From NCBI GenBank assembly GCA_002379425.1, contig DFTH01000003.1, forward strand, positions 627 to 64,626: 64,000 nucleotides of DNA. The letters are read 5' to 3'. The stretch comes from Prevotella sp. UBA4217. GTDB lineage: Bacteria > Bacteroidota > Bacteroidia > Bacteroidales > Bacteroidaceae. This document shows, piece by piece, positions 17,561 through 26,613 of the stretch. Position 1 is the stretch's first letter; each line of letters begins with the position of its first letter. Under the pieces are notes generated by a model. The model did no database searches, had not been told where the DNA came from, and worked only from the letters and a program-made list of their open reading frames with translations. The position numbers and the translations under genes are program-made.

Positions 17561-19087
17561 ATGGCAAAGAAAGCATTATTGATGATTCTCGATGGATGGG
17601 GAATCGGTAAGCATGGCAAGGGTGACGTGATCTATAACACGCCGACACCTTACCTCGATCTGTTAACAGCGACATCAGCCCACTCTCAACTCCAGGCCTC
17701 TGGTGAGGACGTTGGCCTGCCCGACGGTCAGATGGGTAACTCTGAGGTGGGACACCTCAATATCGGTGCCGGACGCATCGTGTATCAGGACCTCGTGAAG
17801 ATCAACCGTGCCTGCAAGGACGGCTCCATCATGGAGAATCCGCAGGTGAAGGCTGCCTATACATACGCCAAGGAGAACGGAAAGAAACTCCACCTGATGG
17901 GTCTGACCTCCGACGGTGGTGTGCACTCAAGCCTCGACCACCTCTTCAAACTCATTGAGATCGGTAAGGCATACGGCCTGAAGAACCAGGTGTTCGTGCA
18001 CTGCTATATGGACGGCCGCGACACCGACCCCCACTCTGGTAAAGGCTTCATCGAGCAGGTGAGCAAGGTGTGCGCAGATAATGATGCCGCCATCGCCAGC
18101 ATCGTGGGCCGCTTCTATGCCATGGACCGCGACAAGCGCTGGGAGCGCGTGAAGGAAGGCTACGACCTGATCGTCGAGGGTAAGGGCAAGCAGGCCACCG
18201 ACATGGTGCAGGCCATGCAGGAGAGTTACGACGACGGCGTGACCGACGAGTTCATCAAGCCTATCCACAATGCCAGCGTCAACGGCTGCATCGAGGAGGG
18301 CGACGTCGTGATCTTCATCAACTTCCGCAACGACCGCGCCAAGGAGATGACCATCGCACTGACCCAGGAGGATATGCCGGAGCAGGGCATGCATACGATT
18401 CCCAACCTGCAGTACTACTGCATGACCCCGTATGACGCCAAGTTCACGGGCGTACACATCCTCTTCCCGAAGGAGAACGTGGAGGATACCCTGGGTGAAT
18501 ACCTGAGTAAGCAAGGCCTGAAGCAGTTGCACACCGCTGAGACCGAGAAGTACGCCCACGTGACCTTCTTCTTCAACGGCGGTCGCGAGGCTCCATACGA
18601 GGGTGAGGACCGTATCCTCGTGGCCTCGCCGAAGGTGGCTACCTACGACCTGAAGCCCGAGATGAGTGCCTACGAGGTGAAAGATAAACTCGTCGGTGCC
18701 ATCAACACCCAGGAGTACGACTTCATCGTGGTGAACTTCGCCAACGGCGACATGGTGGGCCACACGGGTGTCTATAACGCCATCGCCAAGGCCGTATGGG
18801 CTGTTGACAACTGCGTCCGTGAGGTCATCGAGGCTGCCAAGGCCAACGACTACGAGGCTATCATCATCGCTGACCACGGTAATGCCGACAATGCCATCAA
18901 CCCAGACGGTACACCGAACACCGCCCACTCACTGAACCCCGTGCCGTTCATCTACGTGACGAACAACAACTCGGCTACGGTGAAGGACGGTCGCCTGGCC
19001 GACGTGGCACCCTCCATCCTGCACATCATGGGACTGGAGCAGCCCTCAGACATGACGGGTGAGTGCCTGATTAGTGACAATAATTAA
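17561..19087 (+). CDS. gpmI: 2,3-bisphosphoglycerate-independent phosphoglycerate mutase
   Basis: A 508-residue alkaline-phosphatase superfamily enzyme that interconverts 3- and 2-phosphoglycerate in glycolysis. The N-terminus [11 protein letters not shown] gives metal ligands. The phosphoserine motif is [20 protein letters not shown]. Later motifs are [31 protein letters not shown] and [10 protein letters not shown]. It probably shares the promoter of the decayed gene in front of it. It ends 3 nt from the convergent radical SAM gene. Confidence 0.97.
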   Translation: MAKKALLMILDGWGIGKHGKGDVIYNTPTPYLDLLTATSAHSQLQASGEDVGLPDGQMGNSEVGHLNIGAGRIVYQDLVKINRACKDGSIMENPQVKAAYTYAKENGKKLHLMGLTSDGGVHSSLDHLFKLIEIGKAYGLKNQVFVHCYMDGRDTDPHSGKGFIEQVSKVCADNDAAIASIVGRFYAMDRDKRWERVKEGYDLIVEGKGKQATDMVQAMQESYDDGVTDEFIKPIHNASVNGCIEEGDVVIFINFRNDRAKEMTIALTQEDMPEQGMHTIPNLQYYCMTPYDAKFTGVHILFPKENVEDTLGEYLSKQGLKQLHTAETEKYAHVTFFFNGGREAPYEGEDRILVASPKVATYDLKPEMSAYEVKDKLVGAINTQEYDFIVVNFANGDMVGHTGVYNAIAKAVWAVDNCVREVIEAAKANDYEAIIIADHGNADNAINPDGTPNTAHSLNPVPFIYVTNNNSATVKDGRLADVAPSILHIMGLEQPSDMTGECLISDNN

Positions 19088-19090
19088 GGG

Positions 19091-19957
19091 TTACCCCGTG
19101 TTACCCAAATATACGTTCTTGATGCTTTCTTCAAGAGCGATTCGCTTGGCTTCCTTCAGCGTATGGAGGGGAGTCGGAGATATATCCCGCATCTTATAGC
19201 GGGGGAAGAAACGGCTGAAATGCAGTGGATTGTCGGCAAGTCCGTTGCTGACAATCCACTGGCACATCCGTCGAATCATCGGCATGTCATCGTTGATGCC
19301 AGGAATGACGAGGTTCGTCAGTTCTATCCACACCCCAGCATCACGCATCGCCAGAATGGTGTCAAGCACAGGCTGTAGATGGCCTCCACTGACCTTCATG
19401 TAGATGTCGTCGGAGAATGATTTCAGGTCGATGTTGGCAGCATCGAGATACGGCAGCAGATCGTTCAACGGTTCCTGACAGACATAGCCCGCCGTGACGA
19501 GGATGTTCCAGAGTCCTGCTTCGTGAGCCAGCCGTGCCGTGTCTGTGATGTATTCAAGGTATGTCAGCGGCTCCGTATAGGTGTAGGCGATGCCAGGACA
19601 ATGATGTTCTATACAGAGTTCCACCATGGCTTCCGGCGAGAGATCGTAATGCCCGACCTCTGATGGCATGGCCTGTGAAATCTCGTGGTTCTGACAGTTC
19701 AGGCAGCGGAAGTTGCAGCCCGTACAGGCGATGGAGAGGCACTTGGTGCCGGGATGGAAGTGGTAGAGCGGTTTCTTCTCGATGGGGTCGATGGCCAGTG
19801 AACAAGGTTTTCCATACACTTCGCTTACAAGAACACCCTCCTTATTTCGTCGGTTCCGGCAGATGCCCGTCCTGCCCTCGCTGATATGGCAATGATGCGG
19901 ACAGAGCAGACACTCCACCCTCCCGTTATCCAATGGCCTATAATACCGACACTCCAT
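19091..19957 (-). CDS. amrS: AmmeMemoRadiSam system radical SAM enzyme
   Basis: A 288-residue protein. The radical SAM cysteines lie in CNFRCLNC (CxxxCxxC, about residues 79-86). Additional cysteines occur near the N-terminus (CLLCPHHC, about residues 17-24). The family is defined by co-occurrence with the MEMO and AMMECR1 domains, which are fused in the gene immediately upstream on the same strand, 30 nt away. The biochemical function of the system is not established; a role in nucleic-acid or protein modification has been suggested. It is probably co-transcribed with the upstream fusion gene. Confidence 0.93.
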   Translation of the reverse strand: MECRYYRPLDNGRVECLLCPHHCHISEGRTGICRNRRNKEGVLVSEVYGKPCSLAIDPIEKKPLYHFHPGTKCLSIACTGCNFRCLNCQNHEISQAMPSEVGHYDLSPEAMVELCIEHHCPGIAYTYTEPLTYLEYITDTARLAHEAGLWNILVTAGYVCQEPLNDLLPYLDAANIDLKSFSDDIYMKVSGGHLQPVLDTILAMRDAGVWIELTNLVIPGINDDMPMIRRMCQWIVSNGLADNPLHFSRFFPRYKMRDISPTPLHTLKEAKRIALEESIKNVYLGNTG

Positions 19958-19987
19958 AACTATGAACTATAAACTATGAACTATGAA
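19958..19987 (-). repeat. AACTATG heptamer repeat between the two AmmeMemoRadiSam genes
   Basis: Units AACTATG, AACTATA, AACTATG, AACTATG (plus-strand reading) fill the whole gap. They are of the same family as the repeats at 6868 and 11848. Confidence 0.8.
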
Positions 19988-21439
19988 CTAAAACACGATC
20001 GCCTCATACACATACAGTTCCGCATCCCGCCAACCATCCCATCCGATGCCCGCCTTGTCCTGCGCACAATGAGAGACAAACTCCTCCTTCGTCCAGTTCA
20101 CCTCATCGGCCACCTGTGGCAAAAACGTCCCACTGCGATACCCCCTACGGATATAGATACCATGCCGATGCAGTTCAAATTCGTCCAGGCTCTGAATGCG
20201 TCGCATAGGTGTAAGCACGGAAATCTCAATATCGATGTCCGATAGTTCATCAGCAGTCACAGGCATGAATCGCGGGTCTTCGAAAGCAGCCGCACGAGCC
20301 ATCTCTGCCACAATCTCATGCAGGGGTACATCCTCGCCAAAGTGTCCGATGCAGCCGCGTAGCCGTCCATGCTTATGCAGTGACACGAACGCACCGCACT
20401 TCCTTTTAAGTGAAGAATGAAGAGTGAAGAGTGAAGAATCGAATTCTTCACTCCTCAGCGAGTCCTTGATACTCGATAGTGCTATCTCCTTCAACATCCG
20501 CTTCTCATCATCCGACAGTGAGAACGCCTGCGATGCCTTGCGCACGATGGCAAAGGCATGATAGCCTACTACCCGACTGTGATCCGACTCCTCGGCATCC
20601 CCAGAGTTCTGATACATCAGATGCTTCACCTCGAACGTGCTGTCTATCATCATCAGCAGCGTCGCAATGGCCAGTTCTCCGCAGGCACTCGTGGCCAGAC
20701 CAGACACGCCACTGCGGGCATTCTCTTCCAGCGCAGCGATAAACTGCTCCACGTCGCCACTCTCCACGGCCTTCCCTGTCCGGGCATCCACCTGGCAGGC
20801 ATCCTCATACTTCGGATAGTGCGAGAAGTCGCTACTGACGATGAACAGGTTCTCTCCTGTCAGATACGGCTTCAGTGCCTCCGCTATCCGTCTCAGTTTC
20901 TGGAAGTCGTTCGTGGAAATGATAATCGGTACGATGGGCGGCACGTCTTTAGTGAAGAATCGCTGCAAGAATGGCAATTGCACCTCCAGACAATGCTCCC
21001 TGTCATGTGCTTTGGGTTCATATCGGAACACAGGATCCATTAAATCCGTGCCATCCGTTGTCAATTTATAAGCCGTTTCCCTATCCACCTTCACCTGCCC
21101 CAGCGGCGTGGCATAGTAGTCAGCCTCCGTATTCACCGAAGCCCCGTCGAACCATTCGTGGTGACTCGGCCCCAGCAGGAATATCCGCTTATACGCCTTG
21201 TCCATTGGCATCGCCATATACGCCGCTGCCGCCACGTTGCCCGAGAAATAATAGCCCGCATGGGGCACTATCAGCGCCGCCACATTCCGATACACCGTAT
21301 CGCCACGATGCAGCGCCAGCAGACTATCGACCTCCTCGCTCAGTTCCCTGGCATCGCCCGTATAGAATCGGTTCGCCTGTGTCGCCGGTCTCACCACCGT
21401 ATTCCTGTTTGTCTGTCCGTTCCACATATTCGTCATCAT
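19988..21439 (-). CDS. AmmeMemoRadiSam fusion: MEMO (protein B) plus AMMECR1 (protein A)
   Basis: A 483-residue two-domain protein. The N-terminal ~265 residues are MEMO-like (IVPHAGYYFSGNVAAAAY, GPSHHEWFDGASV, SSDFSHYPKY, with His residues of the LigB-like fold). The C-terminal ~170 residues are AMMECR1 (CGAFVSLHKHGRLRGCIG). The linker contains a low-complexity stretch encoded by a heptamer tract at 20405-20461. The start at 21439 is chosen because a TATATTTG promoter box lies at 21451-21458, inside the longer open frame that begins at 21502. It is partner of the radical SAM gene downstream. Confidence 0.9.
   Translation of the reverse strand: MMTNMWNGQTNRNTVVRPATQANRFYTGDARELSEEVDSLLALHRGDTVYRNVAALIVPHAGYYFSGNVAAAAYMAMPMDKAYKRIFLLGPSHHEWFDGASVNTEADYYATPLGQVKVDRETAYKLTTDGTDLMDPVFRYEPKAHDREHCLEVQLPFLQRFFTKDVPPIVPIIISTNDFQKLRRIAEALKPYLTGENLFIVSSDFSHYPKYEDACQVDARTGKAVESGDVEQFIAALEENARSGVSGLATSACGELAIATLLMMIDSTFEVKHLMYQNSGDAEESDHSRVVGYHAFAIVRKASQAFSLSDDEKRMLKEIALSSIKDSLRSEEFDSSLFTLHSSLKRKCGAFVSLHKHGRLRGCIGHFGEDVPLHEIVAEMARAAAFEDPRFMPVTADELSDIDIEISVLTPMRRIQSLDEFELHRHGIYIRRGYRSGTFLPQVADEVNWTKEEFVSHCAQDKAGIGWDGWRDAELYVYEAIVF
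20405..20461 (-). repeat. GTGAAGA heptamer tract inside the MEMO-AMMECR1 linker
   Basis: Plus-strand units GTGAAGA, ATGAAGA, GTGAAGA, GTGAAGA are followed by ATCGAATTC and then TTCACTC, forming inverted halves around GAATTC. The tract is in frame and encodes part of the interdomain linker (LRSEEFDSSLFTLHSSL). Confidence 0.8.
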
Positions 21440-21450
21440 GATTTCGGCTA

Positions 21451-21458
21451 CAAATATA
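21451..21458 (-). promoter_or_regulatory. Promoter -7 box for the MEMO-AMMECR1 gene
   Basis: Minus-strand TATATTTG matches TAnnTTTG and lies 11 nt upstream of the ATG at 21439. It rules out the upstream ATGs of the longer open frame. Confidence 0.7.
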
Positions 21459-21514
21459 TGCATAAATTCACATTTTCGGGTATAAAACTCAAAGAAAATC
21501 ACGTTTCTCCAGAA

Positions 21515-21619
21515 AAGAGGCTCTTTACGAATGTGAGGAGGCTCTTTACGAACGAAAGGAGCCTCTTTAGCAACGTGAGGAGCCTCCTCAGTTCCGTAAA
21601 GTGGCTTCTCATTTTGTTC
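21515..21619. repeat. 21-bp degenerate tandem repeat, five units
   Basis: Five units of 21 bp (the last one partial, 20 bp) start at 21515, 21536, 21557, 21578 and 21599. Each begins with A(A/G)G and contains GGCTCTTTACGAA or a variant (GCCTCTTTAGCAA, GCCTCCTCAGTTC, GGCTTCTC). The array occupies the divergent gap between the MEMO-AMMECR1 gene and the M15 peptidase gene. No plausible protein is encoded here. Confidence 0.8.
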
Positions 21620-21762
21620 CCAGGCCTTGGGAATTCAGAAAACAGTCTTCCTGTTCCAGAAAAGACTCTTTCTATGTCGCACCCGACTGTTCACCTGACG
21701 AATTCTCTACATGCGTGCACATACGCCCGCGCATATATATAGTTGCCATACCCACTTTTTAT

Positions 21763-21831
21763 GTGTCCCACCTGTCCCATCTGTCCCTGGTGGGAACTAT
21801 CCTTCTTGGACAGATGGGACAGGTGGGACAC
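21763..21831 (+). repeat. Perfect inverted repeat with 24-bp arms built from nonamers
   Basis: Arms 21763-21786 and 21808-21831 are exact reverse complements around a 21-nt loop. Each arm is itself made of 9-bp units (TGTCCCACC, TGTCCCATC, TGTCC). The plus strand continues with TTGTTTTTGG, so it could act as a terminator, but no plus-strand gene ends here. The rest of 21620-21939 holds no gene that I can support. Confidence 0.85.
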
Positions 21832-21939
21832 TTGTTTTTGGCTTGAGACAACTACTACGCCTGCGCGCGCGTAAAACGGACATAATAAAAAGGTGCTTCA
21901 ATTTTTGCCTGTACTATTGCAGGAATGAATATTTATTTG

Positions 21940-21947
21940 TATCTTTG
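21940..21947 (+). promoter_or_regulatory. Promoter -7 box for the M15 peptidase gene
   Basis: TATCTTTG, with ATTG at 21916-21919 (20-nt spacer) as a near-match to the -33 TTTG. It fixes the start at 21961 rather than the earlier ATG at 21925. Confidence 0.75.
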
Positions 21948-21960
21948 CAGGCAATATAAA

Positions 21961-22728
21961 ATGAATATGTTGAAAGATTATTCCCGTATGTTATGGATGA
22001 CAGTCGTCATCTTCAGTTGGTTAGCATCAGCGACAGCATGCAGTGATAGTGACAACCCAAGCGGCACCGATACGAAGGTGCTCAGTGAGTGGCAGGCAGG
22101 AAAGACAGTCAATTCCGCAGCCGTCGAGGCCTATGGAGGTATCGACAGATGTTTTGCAGCCGAGCCGATACCTGACGGAGTGTGGCAACGCATGCAGGGC
22201 AAGACCTACAAGGAGAACCCGCATATCGGGCGCAACGACCTGCGTCATATTCGTGCCCTCCACTGGGACTACGACGACCAGATGCACGTCGGCGAGATGA
22301 TCTGCAACGCGAAGATAGCAGACCGTGTGGTAAGCATCCTGCGCCAACTCTTCGATGCCAAGTACCCCATCCAGCGCATGTTGCTGCCTGACGTCTGGGA
22401 TGCCGACGACGAGATGCAGATGCGCGACAACAACTCGTCATGCTTCTGCTATCGCACCATAGCCGGTAGCACCAACCTCTCGAAGCACGCACGCGGACTG
22501 GCCATCGACATCAATACGCTCTATAATCCCTATTACAAGGACCGTGACGATGGAACACGATTCATCCAGCCTGCCACAGCCGAGATTTATTGCGACCGTA
22601 CATGGGACTTCCCCTACAAGATCGACCACGACGACCTATGCTTCCGCCTTTTTACCGAGGCAGGCTTCGAGTGGGGTGGTGACTGGACTACACGCAAGGA
22701 CTTCCAGCATTTCGAATTGATCGAATAA
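21961..22728 (+). CDS. M15 family (VanY/endolysin-like) metallopeptidase lipoprotein
   Basis: A 255-residue protein with a lipoprotein signal (TVVIFSWLASATAC; the Cys begins the mature protein). The catalytic region contains SKHARGLAIDINTLYNP, which matches the SxHxxGxAxD zinc motif. A C-terminal DFQHFE supplies the last zinc His. Such proteins cut peptidoglycan peptides (D,D-carboxypeptidase or L-Ala-D-Glu type). It probably acts on the cell's own wall from the envelope side. The start is set by the promoter box at 21940. Confidence 0.85.
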   Translation: MNMLKDYSRMLWMTVVIFSWLASATACSDSDNPSGTDTKVLSEWQAGKTVNSAAVEAYGGIDRCFAAEPIPDGVWQRMQGKTYKENPHIGRNDLRHIRALHWDYDDQMHVGEMICNAKIADRVVSILRQLFDAKYPIQRMLLPDVWDADDEMQMRDNNSSCFCYRTIAGSTNLSKHARGLAIDINTLYNPYYKDRDDGTRFIQPATAEIYCDRTWDFPYKIDHDDLCFRLFTEAGFEWGGDWTTRKDFQHFELIE

Positions 22729-22758
22729 TAGGTAATTCTCATTAATATAAATATTATA

Positions 22759-24396
22759 ATGAAACAAACGGTTATTCTCGGCAACATCATCACGATGGAT
22801 GAAAAGCGGCCCTTTGCCAAGGCTGCATTAGTGAAGAACGGCGTATTTGCCTTTATCGGCAGCGCAGAGGAAGCAAAAAATCTCGCTGATGCGGACGCTA
22901 AGGTGCTGGATTACGGTGAGAACTACGTCTATCCCGGCTTTCTCGAATCCCATTGTCATGGTCATCTGGCAGGTTACCGCTTAATCGGTCAAGCGAACCT
23001 GTCACCGGTTGGATTGACCGACTACCAGAAATACCGCGAGATCATCAAGGACTTCATGGCGAAGAACCCGCAGCGCGACTTCTATGTAGCCGCAGGGTGG
23101 GTGGAAAGTGATGAATACGTGTCCAAGGCCTATCTGGACGATATCTGCCCTGATAAGCCGCTGCTCATGCAGACGGGGGGCGGGCATTCCATGCTCCTCA
23201 ATACAAAGGCTCTTGAGTGGGCAGGCATCGACGCAGCGTATGCGAAGAAAATGGGCTATGAACAGGTGCATGTGGACAAGAACGGTGATCCCGACGGCTA
23301 TATCTGTGAGGGTCCCGTGTTCGAGATCGTACCGAAACTCCCCACTACCATTGACGATATCAAGGAATACTTGCTCGCTTGGCAGGACCTTGCCCTCAGT
23401 AGCGGTTTTACTGCTGTGGGTGATGCTGGCACGGAGATTGTACATCGTGATGCTCCCAAGGCCTATCATGAACTGGAGGAGGAAGGCAAATTGAAGATGC
23501 GCACCTATGCCTATATGTATGTCACCGATAATATTGACAGCCCGAAGGCAGCGATTGCACGTATTGCCGCGGAGCGTGCAGAACTGAGCGGTGAGTATTT
23601 CCATATCGTTGGTGCCAAGGCGTTCCTCGACGGTGTGACCGAAGCACACACGGGTTGGCAGAACCAGGATTACCTCGACCAGCCTGGCTATCATGGTGTC
23701 GAGCGCTTCAACGACCACGATAAGATGGTGGAGTTGATTACTGAGGCCAACAAGGAAGGTATGGCTGTTCATGTTCACTCAGAGGGTGGCGGTGCTACCC
23801 ACTTCATGCTTAACTGTATTGAGGATGCAGAGAAAATAACTGGCAATAAGGATCAGCGTAACGTGCTGGCACATCTGCATTTTGTGACCGAAGAGGATAT
23901 TCGCCGCATGGCAGCAACAGGTTCCGTTGCGGCTGTTCCGCCCCTGTGGACGGCAGAGATTCCTGGCCCTTATGAGATGGAAGTCTCGTATGTCGGTAAG
24001 GAATTGGCAGAGAATTCTTACCCCATCAAGTCGTTCTATGATGCTGGCGCAAACGTGGTATTCCATTCCGACTATCCCGTTTCTCCGATGATGAATGTCA
24101 AGTACAGTTTCTATACAGCGGAAAAACGCTCGTATCCGAAGGAGTTACTCGGAGGCATAGACAAACCGCACAATGTCAAGGAAGCCATCACCCGTGAACA
24201 GTCGCTGCGCGCCATGACCATCAATGTGGCCCGTCAGTGGCATCAGGAGCATCGCATGGGTTCCATCGAATTTGGTAAGATTGCCAACATGACGGTGTTC
24301 GACTGCGACTTCCTGCACGACGACATCGAGAAGGTTGCCCAGGCCAACATCGTAGCCACCATCGTGGATGGTGAAGAAGTATATAAAGCGAGATAA
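22759..24396 (+). CDS. YtcJ-like metal-dependent amidohydrolase
   Basis: A 545-residue amidohydrolase-superfamily protein with no signal peptide, so probably cytoplasmic. Metal and active-site residues appear in FLESHCHGH (HxH near residue 67), VHVHSEGGG, LAHLHFV and VVFHSDYPVSP (final Asp). The C-terminal segment RMGSIEFGKIANMTVFD is the usual return of the small beta-sandwich domain. The substrate is unknown. The closest general class is the exoenzyme/YtcJ group (DUF3369-like amidohydrolase_3). The gene follows the M15 gene after 30 nt and precedes ung by 34 nt. Confidence 0.85.
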   Translation: MKQTVILGNIITMDEKRPFAKAALVKNGVFAFIGSAEEAKNLADADAKVLDYGENYVYPGFLESHCHGHLAGYRLIGQANLSPVGLTDYQKYREIIKDFMAKNPQRDFYVAAGWVESDEYVSKAYLDDICPDKPLLMQTGGGHSMLLNTKALEWAGIDAAYAKKMGYEQVHVDKNGDPDGYICEGPVFEIVPKLPTTIDDIKEYLLAWQDLALSSGFTAVGDAGTEIVHRDAPKAYHELEEEGKLKMRTYAYMYVTDNIDSPKAAIARIAAERAELSGEYFHIVGAKAFLDGVTEAHTGWQNQDYLDQPGYHGVERFNDHDKMVELITEANKEGMAVHVHSEGGGATHFMLNCIEDAEKITGNKDQRNVLAHLHFVTEEDIRRMAATGSVAAVPPLWTAEIPGPYEMEVSYVGKELAENSYPIKSFYDAGANVVFHSDYPVSPMMNVKYSFYTAEKRSYPKELLGGIDKPHNVKEAITREQSLRAMTINVARQWHQEHRMGSIEFGKIANMTVFDCDFLHDDIEKVAQANIVATIVDGEEVYKAR

Positions 24397-24430
24397 CACA
24401 GTTTCCTGTAAGAATAGAAATAGCACCCTC

Positions 24431-25096
24431 ATGAATGTCCAGATAGAATCTACATGGAAGGCGTATCTCAGCCAGGAATTCGACAAGCCCTACTTCGCAC
24501 AGTTGACACAGGCCGTGCGGCAGGAGTATCAGCAAACCACTTGTTACCCCCCGGGAAAACTGATCTTCAATGCCTTCAACCTGTGTCCGTTTGACAAGGT
24601 GAAGGTGGTGATTATCGGACAGGACCCGTATCATGAGCCCGGACAGGCACATGGACTGAGTTTCTCCGTGCAGGATGGGGTGATGTTCCCGCCGTCGCTG
24701 CAGAATATCTTCAAGGAGATACAGGATGACCTCGGTACGCCCATCCCGCAGTCGGGCAACCTGACGCGCTGGGCAGAACAGGGGGTGTTGCTGCTCAATG
24801 CATCGCTGACGGTGCGTGCCCATCAGGCGAATAGCCACAGTCGTCTCGGTTGGCAGCAGTTCACTGATGCCGCCATACAGGCCTTGGCATCCCATCGCGA
24901 GCATCTGGTCTATATGCTCTGGGGCGGCTATGCCCGTGGTAAGGCTTATATGATTGACAAGACGAAGAACCTCGTACTGGAGAGTGTCCATCCCTCCCCC
25001 CTGAGTGCCAACCGTGGCGGATGGTTCGGTCAGCACCAGTTCTCGCGCTGCAACAAGTATCTGCAAGAGAACGGCATGACTCCCATAGTATGGTAA
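24431..25096 (+). CDS. ung: Uracil-DNA glycosylase, family 1
   Basis: A 221-residue UDG. The catalytic motif is GQDPYHEPGQAHGLSFSV (Asp as general base). The leucine-loop motif is HPSPLSANRGG, where the His is catalytic. It removes uracil from DNA. The start at 24431 (MNVQIESTWK) is used, because the longer open frame from 24368 would overlap the previous gene and add a basic, non-conserved leader. Confidence 0.97.
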   Translation: MNVQIESTWKAYLSQEFDKPYFAQLTQAVRQEYQQTTCYPPGKLIFNAFNLCPFDKVKVVIIGQDPYHEPGQAHGLSFSVQDGVMFPPSLQNIFKEIQDDLGTPIPQSGNLTRWAEQGVLLLNASLTVRAHQANSHSRLGWQQFTDAAIQALASHREHLVYMLWGGYARGKAYMIDKTKNLVLESVHPSPLSANRGGWFGQHQFSRCNKYLQENGMTPIVW

Positions 25097-25099
25097 TCA

Positions 25100-25133
25100 T
25101 AATTCATAATTTTTAATTTCTAATTTCTAATAG
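25100..25133 (+). repeat. TAATTTC heptamer repeat between ung and the DUF3109 gene
   Basis: Units ATAATTC, ATAATTT, TTAATTT, CTAATTT and CTAAT fill the gap, the same organization as the other intergenic heptamer arrays. Confidence 0.75.
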
Positions 25134-25137
25134 AACC

Positions 25138-25743
25138 ATGCCTCTTCCGCCCATCATTCAAGTCGGTGACGTGCTACTCTCGTCAGAGATCCTGACGGAG
25201 CGGTTCTGCTGTGACCTAAGTGCCTGTAAAGGACAGTGTTGTGTAGAGGGTGATGCGGGCGCACCTGTGACAATGGAGGAGATTGCAGAGATAGAGGATT
25301 GCGTGGATACCGTCTGGGGCGACCTCTCTGCCTCCGCTCAGGCGGTCATCGACAGGCAAGGTGTGGCCTATACCGATCAGGAAGGGGATCTTGTGACGAG
25401 CATCGTGCGAGGGAAAGACTGTGTGTTTACCTATTATGATGAGTTGAATGGCATCCATGACTGTTGCCTTTGCGCATTAGAGAAGGCCTACAGGCAGGGG
25501 AAGACCAGATTCTGCAAGCCCGTGAGTTGTGCGCTCTATCCGATTCGTGCCAAGCAACTCGGCAATGGCCTGACAGGTCTGAACTATAACCGCTGGGATG
25601 TCTGTAAGGCGGCTGTTAAGAAAGGGCAGGATATGGACATTCCCCTATACCAGTTCCTGAAAGAGCCTTTGATACGTCGCTTTGGCGAAGACTGGTATCA
25701 GGAACTGCTTGAAGTGGCGGATATGCTGCTTCAGGAACTATGA
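25138..25743 (+). CDS. DUF3109 family cysteine-rich protein
   Basis: A 201-residue protein with clustered cysteines (FCCDLSACKGQCCVEG near residue 24, DCCLCALE near residue 109, FCKPVSCALYP, WDVCKAA). The pattern suggests metal or Fe-S binding, and I recognise it as DUF3109, common in Bacteroidetes. There is no signal peptide. No function is known to me. It overlaps by 6 nt with the convergent AraC gene. Confidence 0.85.
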   Translation: MPLPPIIQVGDVLLSSEILTERFCCDLSACKGQCCVEGDAGAPVTMEEIAEIEDCVDTVWGDLSASAQAVIDRQGVAYTDQEGDLVTSIVRGKDCVFTYYDELNGIHDCCLCALEKAYRQGKTRFCKPVSCALYPIRAKQLGNGLTGLNYNRWDVCKAAVKKGQDMDIPLYQFLKEPLIRRFGEDWYQELLEVADMLLQEL

Positions 25744-26613
25744 CCTGCGGTATTTCGAGGGGCTCATGCCCACATGTTCCTTGAAGTATTTCCCCAAGAA
25801 ACTCTGGTTGGGGAAGTTCAGTTCCTCTGCAATCTCCTTGATGTTCTTCGTAGATTTTTTCAACTGCACTCTGAGTTCAAGGATAACGTAATTGTCAATC
25901 CATTCGTTTGGCGTGCGCTGACTGGCACTCTTTACTGTCTCAGAGAGGTATTTAGCCGTGATACAGAGTTGCTCAGCATACCAACTGACCCGTCGCTCCT
26001 GCCTGAAGTTCTGTTCTACCAGTTTGATGAACTTTGTGAAGATAATCTGAGCGCGTGTCTGGGGCTTGCCGTCGTTCTTGACGCGGTAGATGATATTACT
26101 GAGGTCGTAGAACATGGCCAGCAGTAAGGTCCTGATGAGGTCCTTCCTAAAGTGGTTGCTCTCATCGTTGATTTTTCGCTTGATGGCCTGGAAATACTCT
26201 TTAAAGGTATTGATCTCCTTTTGTTCCAACCGCATCACGGGATGCAGGCGGGAGAAGAGGAACAGCGAACTGATATCCCCCACATTCTGTATGATCTCCC
26301 TGAAGAAGTTGACAGACATCATCATGCATAGTCCTTCCATGTCAGGAGAATGTTGGTAACTATCTACGACATGGCGGTCTGTGACAATCAGGATGTCACC
26401 TGGTGTAATGACTTGTTTCTGAGTGTCCAACTGGTACATGACCTCCCCCTTTATGCACAAACCGATGAGGATGAAGTTCATGCGGCGAGGTTCTGTGGGC
26501 ATGGGTGCCTCGTTGATGCGTTCTGTCAGCAATAGGTCGTTGTCAAGAAAGACTGACTCACTCCAGGTCTTGGCCTTATTCAGATCTGATTCTTTGATAG
26601 TATGCTTTACCAC
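25738..26613 (-). CDS. AraC family transcriptional regulator
   Basis: A 291-residue regulator with an N-terminal cupin-like effector domain (about 20-160) and a C-terminal double HTH. The HTH includes WYAEQLCITAKYLSETVK and IKEIAEELNFPNQSFLGKYFKEHVGMSPSKYRRS. Its start overlaps the GH95 stop by 7 nt, so the two genes are translationally coupled. This suggests that it controls, or is controlled with, the fucosidase gene. Confidence 0.92.
   Translation of the reverse strand: MVKHTIKESDLNKAKTWSESVFLDNDLLLTERINEAPMPTEPRRMNFILIGLCIKGEVMYQLDTQKQVITPGDILIVTDRHVVDSYQHSPDMEGLCMMMSVNFFREIIQNVGDISSLFLFSRLHPVMRLEQKEINTFKEYFQAIKRKINDESNHFRKDLIRTLLLAMFYDLSNIIYRVKNDGKPQTRAQIIFTKFIKLVEQNFRQERRVSWYAEQLCITAKYLSETVKSASQRTPNEWIDNYVILELRVQLKKSTKNIKEIAEELNFPNQSFLGKYFKEHVGMSPSKYRRS

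Noticed and set aside
21158..21742. A 194-codon plus-strand frame with RLFTNVR-like repeats
   Set aside because: The repeats are the translation of the 21-bp DNA array, and the first part is antisense to the MEMO domain. No start signal or conserved domain is present.
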